A stretch of DNA of 64,000 bases from Phenylobacterium sp. Root1290 (GTDB lineage: Bacteria > Pseudomonadota > Alphaproteobacteria > Caulobacterales > Caulobacteraceae), in NCBI RefSeq assembly GCF_001425305.1, contig NZ_LMEE01000003.1, positions 124,001-188,000 on the forward strand, given 5' to 3'. The translations under genes were made by a program, and so were the position numbers. Shown one piece after another: positions 26,014 to 35,227 of the stretch. The notes under the pieces were generated by a model. That model was not told where the DNA came from. It did not search any database and was given only the letters and a program-made list of their open reading frames with translations. The stretch's first letter is position 1. Every line of letters starts with the position of its first letter.

Positions 26014-26843
26014 AGGTAGTGCACAATCCGTCGGCGAGTGAGGGCGAAGGTGGTGAAGGCGCCGGCCCAGCCGACAACGGCCAGGATCACCATGAAGATG
26101 TAGGTGCGCACGTCGACCGGATTGCCGAGCAGCGGCGCGCGGACGACCTCGAGCAGGTGATAGAACGGGTTCAGCAGCAGCACCGCGTGGTCGAGCAGCC
26201 GCCCGCCGGGCAGCCAGAACACCGGGGTCATGAACATCGCGAACTGCACCACCGAGCCGACGATCTGCGGGATGTCGCGGAAGCGGGCCGAGGCGATGCC
26301 GGCGGCCAGGCTGATCCAGGAGATGTTGAGCAGCAGCAGCAGCAGGCCGAGGAGGCCCATCAGCACGTCCGTCTGGCGCCAGTGGTCGTAGTAGACCAGC
26401 ACGCCGACGATGATCACCAGGTGGTGCATCAGGTTGATCACGTTGCGCATGACGGTCCGCCACACGAAGGTGAACATCGGCAGCGAGCTCTGGCTGAGGA
26501 TGCCGGCGGCCTGCACGAAGGTTCCGCAGCCCTCGATGATCACATTGGCGATCATGCCCCAGACCACGATCCCCAGCGCGACGTAGGGGATGAACTCGTT
26601 GACCGGCACCTTGAACAGGTTGGCGTAAAGGAACCCGATCCCGGCCACCATCAGGCCCATGGACAGGGTGATCCAGAACGGGCCGAGGATCGATCCGCGG
26701 TAGCGTGACACGATGTCGTGCTTGGCCAGCGACCAGGCCAGACCGATCCGGTCCAACGAGGCGCGCAGGTCGGCGAACGCCATGCTGAACTCGTGCATGG
26801 GCCCGCGCCGACCGGTGCGAACCATGTGCTGTACGGATTGCAT
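26010..26843 (-). CDS. polysaccharide ABC exporter permease (Wzm/ABC-2 type)
   Basis: The 277-residue product (or about 262 if the internal ATG at MHEFSMAF is used) has the ABC-2 pattern. An amphipathic N-terminus SLAKHDIVSRYRGSILGPFWITLSMG precedes the first membrane helix, with five further hydrophobic helices and the HRxxx-like FYHLLEVVRAPLLG loop before the last. It would export a lipid-linked glycan across the inner membrane with the ATPase encoded next. The upstream 142-base gap to the methyltransferase gene could carry a promoter. Confidence 0.87.
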   Translation of the reverse strand: MQSVQHMVRTGRRGPMHEFSMAFADLRASLDRIGLAWSLAKHDIVSRYRGSILGPFWITLSMGLMVAGIGFLYANLFKVPVNEFIPYVALGIVVWGMIANVIIEGCGTFVQAAGILSQSSLPMFTFVWRTVMRNVINLMHHLVIIVGVLVYYDHWRQTDVLMGLLGLLLLLLNISWISLAAGIASARFRDIPQIVGSVVQFAMFMTPVFWLPGGRLLDHAVLLLNPFYHLLEVVRAPLLGNPVDVRTYIFMVILAVVGWAGAFTTFALTRRRIVHYL

Positions 26844-26985
26844 TCAGTCTCCCGACCAAGAGCGCGCCGGCGCACCCGCCGCACGTAGCCCGCGCCGGTG
26901 GGTAACAGGTCGCATTTTACGGCGCAAGCATGGCGCCGGACACGGAATCCAAAGGAAAATCCGCTCCGGCGCAGGTTGCAAGCGG

Positions 26986-27747
26986 CTACAGCGGGCTTTC
27001 GTCCTCAAACGGCGGAGCGCTGGTCTTCATGTGGGCGTGGTCGGCCCGGTACTGGTTGAAGTGGCGGCGGTCGGCGGGGGAGGGCTGGGCGGTCTCACGC
27101 ACCAGTCCGCCGGCCTCGAGTTCCACGGCCGATCGCTTGCGGATCACGAACTCGATGCCGCACTCGCCGATCGGGGTCAGGGTCTGGTCGAAGCGCGGCA
27201 GGTCGTAGCGGAACGTCGAGTTCAGCAGGGCGACCTTCTCGACGTCCGCGGCCGCGCCGAGGTCCGACAGGATATCCAGCACGTTGATCGAACGGTCCGA
27301 CCAGGACTTCGCCTTCAGCATCGTGAAGGTCCACTTGTGGTCGCGGTTGTGCGTCGAGGGGAAGAGGCCCTGCTCGTAGAGGTCCTCGTCCGGCACGGTG
27401 ACGATCAGGAAGCCGCCCGGCTTGATGGCCCCGAACCAGGCCTTCAGGCCCTGGCGCGGATCGACCAGGTGCTCCAGGCAATGGCTGGAGTGGACGAAGT
27501 CGAGGCTCTCGGGCGCCAGGCCTTCCAGGTACTGGGCGTCGCCGTCCTCCCAATCCCAGACCCGGACGGACTTCAGGCCAGGGAAGAACGGCACGTACAG
27601 CGACAGCGGATCGGGCTTGCCGCCGATGTCCAGCCCCTCGCCGACGAACCAGCGACGGGTGAAGTTCGGGTCGGCCATCCGGCGGACGATGGATTTCGAA
27701 AGTTCTTTCAAGGCCTTGATCCTATCGTACGTCCCAGGATTCCGCAC
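26986..27747 (-). CDS. class I SAM-dependent methyltransferase
   Basis: The 253-residue product has a Rossmann methyltransferase core. Motif I is degenerate (GEGLDIGGKPDPL), followed by VRVWDWEDGDAQYL, then LDFVHSSHCLEHLVDPRQGL and IKPGGFLIVTVPDEDLYEQG, the acidic motif and post-II segments of methyltransferases acting on sugars or glycan precursors. Its start overlaps the end of the upstream kinase gene by 26 bases; an internal TTG at 27711 would remove the overlap but cut conserved-looking sequence. The location within the glycan cluster suggests methylation of a surface polysaccharide, perhaps a terminal cap. Confidence 0.75.
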   Translation of the reverse strand: MRNPGTYDRIKALKELSKSIVRRMADPNFTRRWFVGEGLDIGGKPDPLSLYVPFFPGLKSVRVWDWEDGDAQYLEGLAPESLDFVHSSHCLEHLVDPRQGLKAWFGAIKPGGFLIVTVPDEDLYEQGLFPSTHNRDHKWTFTMLKAKSWSDRSINVLDILSDLGAAADVEKVALLNSTFRYDLPRFDQTLTPIGECGIEFVIRKRSAVELEAGGLVRETAQPSPADRRHFNQYRADHAHMKTSAPPFEDESPL

Positions 27748-28759
27748 CGGTCGAGGTGAAGCGGGCGGCCTGGGCCACGCCGCCGAAGGTTCCGAGCAGC
27801 CGCTTGAGGCCCTCGCGCCGGGTCGGGTCGACCAGGAACATCATGAACCCGCCGCCGCCCGCGCCCGAAACCTTGCCGCCGAACACGCCGAAGCTCTTGG
27901 CCGCCTCGTAGACGGAGTCGATCATCGGCGAGGACATGTTGTGAGCGGTCTGCTTCTTCAGGCTCCAGCCGGAATCGAGCAGCGCGCCGAACCGCGGCAG
28001 GTCGCCGGCGACCAGGGCGTCGCGCATCTCGAAGGCGCTGGCCTTGATGGCGTGCAGGCTCTCGATCGACTTGGGGGCGTGACTGCGCATGTTGGCGGTC
28101 TGCTCTTCGATGATCGCGGCGGATTCACGGCTGACGCCGGTGAAATAGAGCACCAGGCTCGCTTCGAGCTCCTTCATCACCCGATCAGGTGCAGCCACGC
28201 TCTCGACCTCGACCCGCGCGGAATCGAAGAAGCGCATGAGGTTGAGACCGCCATAGGCGGCCGCATACTGGTCCTGAGCGCCGCCGGCCAGGCCCAGTTC
28301 GCGCCGCTCGATGTCGAAGGCCAGTCGGGCCACGGCATGGGCGTCCATCGACAGGCCCATGAATCTGCGCATCGCCTCCACCATCGCCACGACGAGCGCC
28401 GACGATGAGCCCAGACCCGAGCCAGGCGGACAGTCGGCGTAGGAGACCAGGGTGAGCGGCAAGGCGCGGCCCCCGGCATAGTCGGCCATGAAGCGGTTAT
28501 AGACCCCCTTGAGCAGGCGGAGCGGCTCGTCCGTCGGCAGCGGCGCGGCGGCCGGCGCCTGCCAGGTCTGGTCGCGGTCGGCGGCGACCAGCCGCACCTG
28601 ACCGTCGTCGCGCGCCTGCACCGTGACATGGGCGAAGAGGTCGATGGCCGCGTTCAGCACCACGCCGCCGTGCTCGTCGCAATAGGGCGAGACGTCCGTG
28701 CTGCCGCCGCCGAAGCCGAGACGAAGGGGGGCGCGAGCGCGCACCAGTTCATGACTCAT
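27722..28759 (-). CDS. hddA: GHMP kinase, D-glycero-D-manno-heptose 7-phosphate kinase-like
   Basis: The product is 345 residues from the ATG at 28759 (MSHELVRARAPLRLGFGGGSTDV), which is the HddA N-terminal signature. The GHMP motif 2 is PPGSGLGSSSALVVAMVEA, and GGAQDQYAAAYGGLN and the C-terminal motif KVSGAGGGGFMMFLVD are present. HddA phosphorylates heptose 7-phosphate on C1 in the GDP-D-alpha-D-heptose pathway used for S-layer glycans and capsules. The partner enzymes GmhA, HddC and GmhB are not in the window, so related substrates such as L-fucose-type sugars cannot be excluded. It is co-directional with the methyltransferase gene. Confidence 0.72.
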   Translation of the reverse strand: MSHELVRARAPLRLGFGGGSTDVSPYCDEHGGVVLNAAIDLFAHVTVQARDDGQVRLVAADRDQTWQAPAAAPLPTDEPLRLLKGVYNRFMADYAGGRALPLTLVSYADCPPGSGLGSSSALVVAMVEAMRRFMGLSMDAHAVARLAFDIERRELGLAGGAQDQYAAAYGGLNLMRFFDSARVEVESVAAPDRVMKELEASLVLYFTGVSRESAAIIEEQTANMRSHAPKSIESLHAIKASAFEMRDALVAGDLPRFGALLDSGWSLKKQTAHNMSSPMIDSVYEAAKSFGVFGGKVSGAGGGGFMMFLVDPTRREGLKRLLGTFGGVAQAARFTSTGAESWDVR

Positions 28760-28965
28760 GATGGGCGTTCGGGTCCCGACCTGACTGACTGCGATGTCTG
28801 GCGGGGTAGTCGCCGCGGGCCAGCTTGGCAACCGTCATCGGCGCCACAGAACCGCCCATCGACTCACCGCAATATCTTCACCGTGGCTCTGGCGGGAGCG
28901 AGGATGGCTATCTATCTGGGCTTTGGGCCGCTCAAACCTCCCCCCGGGGCGCTCGGAAGTCTCGC

Positions 28966-29661
28966 ATGAAATCCATCCTGAACATTGCGGGTGCGGCGGC
29001 CATTGCGCTCACCCTGGCAGCCTGCGATCAGCCCGCCCCCTGGGCGCGCGCCGCGACTGCTCCCGAACCGGCCAAGGTGGCGCAGAACCTGCGGCTGCAG
29101 GCTGTGTCCTGGAACGACGAGGCGCAACGCTTCGAGATCAACGGCGCGCCGCTGAAGTCCGGCCGCCTCTGGACGTTCGATGGCTCGACCGAGGGCTTCG
29201 TCGCGACCGGCGGCGAGGTGCTGCCCGCCAGCCCGCTGGGGATGGACCTGCGCAACGCCGCCGGCGACTCGATGCTGCGCTCGCCCAAGGGCCTGGCGCT
29301 GGACGGCAGCCGCTATTCTCTGGTGCTGGTGCGCATGACGCGGACCCGCGCCGGGGCCGCGTGGGACGGCTCGATCTTCTACTCGACCGCAAATCACGGC
29401 GAGGCCGGCGATTACCAGGCCAAGCCGCGCGACGGCGCCGACCCGGCGGTCAACGAAACCGTCGTGCTGGTCTACGACATGGCCAATCTCAGGGCGGGCG
29501 GCGACGATTGGACGAGTTCGCTGATCGACCAGATTCGTCTGGATACGGACGATGAAGCTGGCGGCGGCTTCGTGGTCCACCAGATCGCGGTCACCGAAAA
29601 CCCCGGCGCGACGGCCCTGGCGATGGCGCCGGTCGGGCCCACGACCATCGCCCAGCGTTAA
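28966..29661 (+). CDS. predicted lipoprotein, unknown function
   Basis: The product is 231 residues from the ATG at 28966. The N-terminus MKSILNIAGAAAIALTLAACDQ is a clear lipoprotein signal with lipobox LAAC. The mature part looks beta-rich (RLWTFDGSTEGFVATGGEVLP, RYSLVLVRMTRTRAGAAWDGSIFYST) and could be a jelly-roll, carbohydrate-binding-like domain. That is a guess from the pattern of aromatic and glycine residues. It is the only plus-strand gene between two minus-strand glycan operons and probably acts on or near the cell surface. Confidence 0.65.
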   Translation: MKSILNIAGAAAIALTLAACDQPAPWARAATAPEPAKVAQNLRLQAVSWNDEAQRFEINGAPLKSGRLWTFDGSTEGFVATGGEVLPASPLGMDLRNAAGDSMLRSPKGLALDGSRYSLVLVRMTRTRAGAAWDGSIFYSTANHGEAGDYQAKPRDGADPAVNETVVLVYDMANLRAGGDDWTSSLIDQIRLDTDDEAGGGFVVHQIAVTENPGATALAMAPVGPTTIAQR

Positions 29662-30797
29662 GCCGCGGTCGCGGCCAGCTCTTCCATCCGTGAGACGTAG
29701 CGCAGGCCGATGGCCCGGGCGCTGAAGTTCGTGCGGATATGGCGGCGGGCACGTTCGCCCAGGGCGCGGGTCTCGGCCGGATCGTCGAGCAGCCGCCCGA
29801 TCAGTTCCACCGCATGGTCTACCGACGGATCGGCCCAGACCTGGCCCTCGCCGAACAGATAGGCGTCCGGGGCGACAGGGATCAGCTTGCAGTCGACCAG
29901 CAGGCTGGTCTCCGGGGTCATGAAGTCGAGATTGCCCGAATAGTTGGTGGCGACCGCCGCGCGGCCCATGACCATCGCCTCGGCCGGCCCGCGTCCGAAG
30001 CCCTCGGACCGGTGCAGGGACACGAAGGCGTCGCAGCAACGGACCAGGTTCTTGATCTCGTTGTCCGACAGCTGGCGGGTGATCGCCTGGATCTGGCCGC
30101 CCATGGCCCGGATCCGCCGCTCCAGCTCCTTGCGAGCCGGATTGCCGTCGTCGCCGCCCTTGTACTTGACCACCGCATGCAGCGGCGCGTGCGGACGCTG
30201 GGCGACCAGCTTCTCGAACGCCTCCAGCATGGCGAAGGGGTTCTTGCGCTCGGCGTAGGAAGAGAAATCGAAGAAGAACAGGCAGACGAAGGCGTTCTCC
30301 GGGATGCCGAAGTGCCGGCGCCCAAGGAACGACGACATGGTCAGCTCCACTGACAGCGGCATATGGGTCACCGGCCGCTTGGTCGCCGCGGTCACCGCGT
30401 CCTGGATGAACTGCGACGGCGCCCAGACCTCGTCGAAGCGGTCGAGCACCTTGGCCCAGGGCTCGGGGTACTTCGCCAGCTCCCAGGCCGGATAGATGAT
30501 GTTGTAGGCGCTCTTGAACGCCGGGCCCGACCCGAGGTGCTCCAGGACGCCCATCGCCTGCTCCACCTCGTCGGCGTTGATGCAGAAGAGGTTTGCCTCG
30601 GGGCTGAGCTTCGGAACGATGTGGCCGGCGAACTCCCGTTCGAAATCGGGGTCCTTGCCACGATCGACGCCGTAGATGTCGATGACGCCGGGCGTGGCGC
30701 CGGCGGCGCGGAAGGCGCGGAAGGCCGAGCGCACGTGCTCGGCCATGCCGATGGCCGAGAACGGGTGGCCGACGAGGACGAGATCGTCAGGGGTCAT
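29658..30797 (-). CDS. family 4 glycosyltransferase
   Basis: The 379-residue GT-B protein begins VLVGHPFSAIGMAEHVRSAFRAF and carries ADEV..., IIYPAWELAKYPEPW, VWAPSQFIQDAV and the donor-site segment CDAFVSLHRSEGFGRGPAEAMVMGRAAVATNYSGNLDFM. It is closely similar in layout to the protein at 22122-23360. Its start overlaps the stop of the upstream large transferase by 4 bases, so the two probably work in sequence on the same glycan. Its stop overlaps the convergent lipoprotein gene by 4 bases. Confidence 0.83.
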   Translation of the reverse strand: MTPDDLVLVGHPFSAIGMAEHVRSAFRAFRAAGATPGVIDIYGVDRGKDPDFEREFAGHIVPKLSPEANLFCINADEVEQAMGVLEHLGSGPAFKSAYNIIYPAWELAKYPEPWAKVLDRFDEVWAPSQFIQDAVTAATKRPVTHMPLSVELTMSSFLGRRHFGIPENAFVCLFFFDFSSYAERKNPFAMLEAFEKLVAQRPHAPLHAVVKYKGGDDGNPARKELERRIRAMGGQIQAITRQLSDNEIKNLVRCCDAFVSLHRSEGFGRGPAEAMVMGRAAVATNYSGNLDFMTPETSLLVDCKLIPVAPDAYLFGEGQVWADPSVDHAVELIGRLLDDPAETRALGERARRHIRTNFSARAIGLRYVSRMEELAATAA

Positions 30798-33700
30798 GAC
30801 TTGTCCAGCAGGTCGGCGTCCGCGGCGTTCTTCACCGCTTCCAGCCAGGCGTGGCCGAAGCGCTGGTCAGGCTCGAGGTGAGCGCCTTCGCCCCACTCGT
30901 TCCAGGCGTTGATGAAGACGATGCGCTCGTCGCCGAAGTTCTGGCGGCGGGTCTCCTCGAACATCGCCTCGGTCCAGGCCTGGAAGGCGCCGGGCGTGGC
31001 GTGCTGGTAGACCCAGCCGCTGTCCTGGCGGCGGGCGGTGTTGTCCCAGGACGGCATCACGCCGCGGAAGCGGGTGTGGCCCAAGGGCTCGGCGGACAGA
31101 TAGTTGCGGACCATCTGGCGATAGTCGTTCACGCGGCCCTCGAAGCGGGCGTTGAACAGCGGGCCGGGCGGGTGGATCAGCGCGCCGTTGCCGGCGGGCG
31201 GGAACTCGACCGACGCATCAAAGCCGATGCTGGCCGGGTCGGTCTTGCCGCCCGCCTTCTCGAAGCTCTCGACGAAGGCCAGGAAGATTTCGCCGATTCC
31301 TGCCTCGCGGCAGTGCTTGCGCCAGGCGTCGGCCCAGGCCTTGGCGTCCGGCAGCAAGCCGGGGCGATAGATCAGCACCAGCGGCTTGCCGTGCACGCGG
31401 ATGTAGTTCGGCCGCTGCAGGAACGGCTCCATCTCGGCGATGGACGCCTCGGCGTCGCCCGGCTCGTAGGTCTGGGCCAGCAGTACGTCGCGCTCCTGCC
31501 CGTCCCAGGTGCGGGTCCAGTTCTCATTGGCCCAGCAGAGGCAGAACGGGAAGTCGTCCGCGCCGCCGTCCAGCAGCGGCCGCAACGGCGTCTCCAGGAT
31601 CCGGCGGCCGCCGGTGAACCAATAGAAGTAGTGACAGAAGCCGCCGATGCCGTAGCGCTGCGCGAGGTCCGCCTGGCGGCGCATCGCGTCGGGATTGGAG
31701 AGGTCGTAGAAGCCCAGGTCGGCCGGCACGTGCGGCTGGTAGTGGCCGCGATAATTCGGCAGCGCACGGCTGACATTGGTCCACTCGGTGAAGCCTGGGC
31801 CCCACCAGCGGTCGTTTTCGGCCACCGTGTGGAACTGCGGCAGGTGGAACGCGATCGTCCGCACGCGGTTGAGGGCTTCCAGCCGGGCGCCCCAGCGTTC
31901 GACGAACTTCTGCTGATTGCGCACCGCCAGGCGGTGCTTGTAGCCGCTGTCGATCGAGTTCGCCGTCACGCTCAGGTGGTGGATGATCTGGGAGGTCGGC
32001 TCGTAGATGATCCGCAGACCGCGCTCGCGCAGGCGGAAGCAGAGGTCGGCGTCCTCGCAATAGGCCGGCGCGAAGGTCAGATCGAAGCCGCCCAGCTCGG
32101 CGAACACCTCGCGCCGGACCATCAGGCAGGCGCCCGAGGCGTAGTCGACCTCGCGCCTCACGTTCCAGCGCGGCAGCTCGGGATCCTCGAACAGTCCGAT
32201 CATCTCGGACGCGCCGTCGACGCCGATCCGGGCGCCGGCCTCCTGCAGGCGACCATCCGGGAACAGCATCTTGGGCGCGCTGGCGCCGACGGCCGGCTCT
32301 TCGGCGAACGGACGCAGCAGCGCGGCCAGCCAGCCCTCGCGCACCTGGACGTCGTTGTTCAGGAAGATCAGGAACTCCCCGGTCGCTTCCTGGGCCGCGC
32401 GGTTGCAGGTGCGGATGAAGCCCAGGTTCTCGGCGTTCGAGATCAGCTTCAGGCCCGCGATCTTGCCGAGCACCTTGGCGGTGTCGTCGCTGGAGGCGTC
32501 GTCGATGACGATCACCTCGGCCTGGCCCAGGTCGCCGCCGGCCTGCAGCGCGGCCAGGCATTCCAGCGTGAAGGTCAGGTTGTTGTAGGCTGGGATGACG
32601 ATCGAGACCGTGGGTGACGCAGGCGGCGCGAAGGCCAGCGCGGCGGCGGCCTTCTCGATGTCGCGCGCCTCGACCTTGATCAGGTCGAACGGCTTGACCC
32701 GCACGTCTGCGATGGCCCGCTCGCGAATGCGTTTGCGGGCGGCCCGCATGTCCCGATAGGCCTGATTGTCGTAGGCCCCGGCGTCGCGCGCGCGGCCGGC
32801 GGCGCGGAGCTGTTCGAACAGGCCCGCCTCGCCCTGCGGCCGGGCCACGGTGGCGCCGGGCTCGGGCTTGGGGGTGCGGCTGAGCGCCCAGTGCTCCAGC
32901 GCCGAGATCGGCGTCTCGGCCGCCTGGGGGTTCTCCAGCAGATAGGCGATCTCGTTGAAGTCCGCCGCCGGCGAGACCCCGTCGAACGCGCCCTCGGTCA
33001 GGTAGTGGATGATCGGATGGGCGTCGGCCGGCAGGTCAGCCTGCTGGTCGAGATAATAGGCGGTGTCGAAGTGGATGCTGGGGTCGCGCCGCTCCTCGAA
33101 CCCGTAGGCCAGGAAGTGGGCCAGCGCGCTCGATCCCATCGGGGCGGCGTCGCGATAGCGGTCCATGTACCAGCCCGGATCGAACAGCGGGTGCGGGCTG
33201 CGGCCCTCGCTGGCGCCGCTGGTCGCGTAGTGCAGCAGCGGGGCGGCGTCGACCTCGGCCACGTCCGGGTTCGTGGCCAGGTACCAGGCGCCGCTGAACA
33301 GGGGGTGCGGCTCGTAGCCCTTGCGCCAACCCTCGCGCAGGTAATGGACCAGCGGGTTCTCGCCGCTGTCGGCGACTTCCTCGGCCTGGCCCACATAGAA
33401 GCGGACGTCGAACAGCGGGTGCGGGTCGTAGCCCTCGGTGACGCCCTTGTGCAGGAAGTGCTGCAGGGCGGTCAGCCCGGAGGCCGCGACCTTCACCGCG
33501 TGGCGGCCGCGATAGTCCTTCAGGTCAAAGAGCGGGTGGGGCGCGCGCCCCTCCTTGTCGCCGGCGACGAGATAGTGGGCCAGCGGCGCCCAGCGCGAAC
33601 CGCGCAGATCGTCATTGCCTTCGAGATACCAGGCCTGGTCGAACAGAGCCTTGGGATTGGCGCCGCCGTCGGGGCCGGCCCGGACATAGCCGATCAGGTC

Positions 33701-33991
33701 GCGGACCTTGCCGCCGTCGCGGCCAAGGCCGGCGTTGAGCTTGAAGTCCCAGACGCCCGATCGCGCGATCAGGGCGGCGCGGCCTGGCCACTTGGCGCGG
33801 GCCAGCATCAGGTCGATGCGCTGCTCGGTCGGTCCCTTGTCAGCCAGGCCGACCCGGCGGGCGGCGGCCTTGCGGAAGCGATTCCAGCGGTCCTCGGCCA
33901 CCACGCGGCGGGCGCGGTGCAGGTCGCGCCGCTTGGCCAGCAGGCTCTCGGCCGCTTGATCGGGAACAGGTTTTTGGGTGTCGTTGGCCAA
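30794..33991 (-). CDS. multidomain glycosyltransferase: repeat region + GT2 + WbsX/GH99-like domain
   Basis: The product is 1065 residues from a TTG at 33991. Residues about 110-375 contain six to seven copies of a roughly 35-40-residue repeat (pattern HPLFD..YL......PL.HYL..G..EG). A GT2 domain follows from about 460: VSIVIPAYNNLTFTLECL, VIVIDDASSDDTA, LIFLNNDVQ, and ED near AYCEDADLCFRL. The C-terminal third from about 710 is a WbsX-like domain (AFHLPQFHTVAENDRWWGPGFTEWTNV, WANENWTRTWDGQ, INAWNEWGEGAHLEPD). Such fusions build rhamnan-like O-antigens and S-layer glycans. The repeats are also found in the proteins at 35228-37099 and 38195-39439. Confidence 0.82.
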   Translation of the reverse strand: MANDTQKPVPDQAAESLLAKRRDLHRARRVVAEDRWNRFRKAAARRVGLADKGPTEQRIDLMLARAKWPGRAALIARSGVWDFKLNAGLGRDGGKVRDLIGYVRAGPDGGANPKALFDQAWYLEGNDDLRGSRWAPLAHYLVAGDKEGRAPHPLFDLKDYRGRHAVKVAASGLTALQHFLHKGVTEGYDPHPLFDVRFYVGQAEEVADSGENPLVHYLREGWRKGYEPHPLFSGAWYLATNPDVAEVDAAPLLHYATSGASEGRSPHPLFDPGWYMDRYRDAAPMGSSALAHFLAYGFEERRDPSIHFDTAYYLDQQADLPADAHPIIHYLTEGAFDGVSPAADFNEIAYLLENPQAAETPISALEHWALSRTPKPEPGATVARPQGEAGLFEQLRAAGRARDAGAYDNQAYRDMRAARKRIRERAIADVRVKPFDLIKVEARDIEKAAAALAFAPPASPTVSIVIPAYNNLTFTLECLAALQAGGDLGQAEVIVIDDASSDDTAKVLGKIAGLKLISNAENLGFIRTCNRAAQEATGEFLIFLNNDVQVREGWLAALLRPFAEEPAVGASAPKMLFPDGRLQEAGARIGVDGASEMIGLFEDPELPRWNVRREVDYASGACLMVRREVFAELGGFDLTFAPAYCEDADLCFRLRERGLRIIYEPTSQIIHHLSVTANSIDSGYKHRLAVRNQQKFVERWGARLEALNRVRTIAFHLPQFHTVAENDRWWGPGFTEWTNVSRALPNYRGHYQPHVPADLGFYDLSNPDAMRRQADLAQRYGIGGFCHYFYWFTGGRRILETPLRPLLDGGADDFPFCLCWANENWTRTWDGQERDVLLAQTYEPGDAEASIAEMEPFLQRPNYIRVHGKPLVLIYRPGLLPDAKAWADAWRKHCREAGIGEIFLAFVESFEKAGGKTDPASIGFDASVEFPPAGNGALIHPPGPLFNARFEGRVNDYRQMVRNYLSAEPLGHTRFRGVMPSWDNTARRQDSGWVYQHATPGAFQAWTEAMFEETRRQNFGDERIVFINAWNEWGEGAHLEPDQRFGHAWLEAVKNAADADLLDKS

Positions 33992-34015
33992 GGTCTGAAG
34001 TCTCGGGCGCGGTGA

Positions 34016-35035
34016 TTAGCGGCCGGCCAAGGCTGTGTCGACCACAGCCTCGATCCGCGCGCGCTCCTGCCGCAGCTCGGCGAGCTGCCGCTCGAGCGAC
34101 TGGATCTGCTGGTCCTGCACCTCGCTCAGCTGGCGTTGGTAGAGAAGTTCGGCACGGGTCGAATCAAGGGTGCTGGTCACGGGCGAGACCAATACGCCCA
34201 TCTGCGACTTCATTTGGGCGATCTGGGCGGCGGCCTGCTCCAGGGGCGTGCGGTCGGGCGCTTCGCCGGTCGCGGCGGCCGTGAACCAGTCGAGGACCGC
34301 CTGCGCCATCGGGCCGACCATCGGCACTTGGGACAGTTCGCCCATGCCGTCGTTATGACGCAGGTCCTTGCTCAGGAAACCGTCGATCTCCTTGGCCGCG
34401 TGCTCGGTCAGGCGCGGCAGCGGTCCGCCCAGCGCCCTCTCCATCCGAGCGACCTCAGGCCGCCAGTCGGCCAGCAGCCCGTCATAGGAGACGAAGGCGC
34501 GCGGCAGGTCGCGGCTGCCGGCCTCGGCGGCCAGCATGTACAGCACCCAGACCAGCACCGACTTCTCGGCGGGGAAGGCGTCGCGGCGAGCCAGCGATCC
34601 GGCCACGGCGAGCGGGTGGCGCACCGGGATCACCACGCGCGCGCCGACGCCGGCGGCGTCCAGGACACGGCGCCACATGGGCAGCAGCACCGAGACGCGC
34701 GGGTCCTTCAGCAGCGGGTGGATCGACTCTCCGAACTCGGCCTTGAAGAGCTCGACCGCTCGGGCCGTCCAGTCGGCCTCGGCGTCCGGCGCCAGCGGCG
34801 CATAGGGAAGGTTGAAGGGGTCGTCCCAGGCGCTGCCCGCGGCGCGCAGGCGCTGGTCGTTGAAGACCGAGATCTTCCAGGGCTCGAAGTAGCCCTTGGC
34901 GTTATGCTGGTCGCCCGGCATCACGTTGTCGGGCAGTTCGGCCCCAGCCAGCGCCAGCAGTTGCGCCGTCGCCGAGGTGCCGGAGCGGTGCATGCCGAGG
35001 ACCAGATAGGCGGTCCGCTCGAAGGTCTGCTGCAT
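34016..35035 (-). CDS. sulfotransferase-like protein with C-terminal coiled coil
   Basis: The product is 339 residues from the ATG at 35035 (MQQTFERTAYLVLGMHRSGTSA). LGMHRSGTSA is the 5'-PAPS-binding loop of the sulfotransferase family, and VVIPVRHPLAVAGSLARRD is the 3'-phosphate-binding segment. The last 60 residues (LSEVQDQQIQSLERQLAELRQERARIEAVVD) form a strong coiled coil. It could sulfate the surface glycan. The coiled coil recalls chain-terminating enzymes that set O-antigen length, which is inference. It is the first gene of the minus-strand group 35035-29658. Confidence 0.7.
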   Translation of the reverse strand: MQQTFERTAYLVLGMHRSGTSATAQLLALAGAELPDNVMPGDQHNAKGYFEPWKISVFNDQRLRAAGSAWDDPFNLPYAPLAPDAEADWTARAVELFKAEFGESIHPLLKDPRVSVLLPMWRRVLDAAGVGARVVIPVRHPLAVAGSLARRDAFPAEKSVLVWVLYMLAAEAGSRDLPRAFVSYDGLLADWRPEVARMERALGGPLPRLTEHAAKEIDGFLSKDLRHNDGMGELSQVPMVGPMAQAVLDWFTAAATGEAPDRTPLEQAAAQIAQMKSQMGVLVSPVTSTLDSTRAELLYQRQLSEVQDQQIQSLERQLAELRQERARIEAVVDTALAGR

Positions 35036-35227
35036 GGTCGCCTTGTCTCGCTTCGGGCGTCGTCGCCGATTGTGGAAACCGGCGTAGGCGGCGCGGTTTC
35101 GAACCGGGACCACCGGCCCTAACGCTCCGCTGTATGGCCGCTTGCGCCGCGCTGCAAGGCCGACGCGGTTGATCGGCCGGCCCATCTGATGCAAACCCAG
35201 GCTTGGCGTCGCACGGAAAGATCGCAC

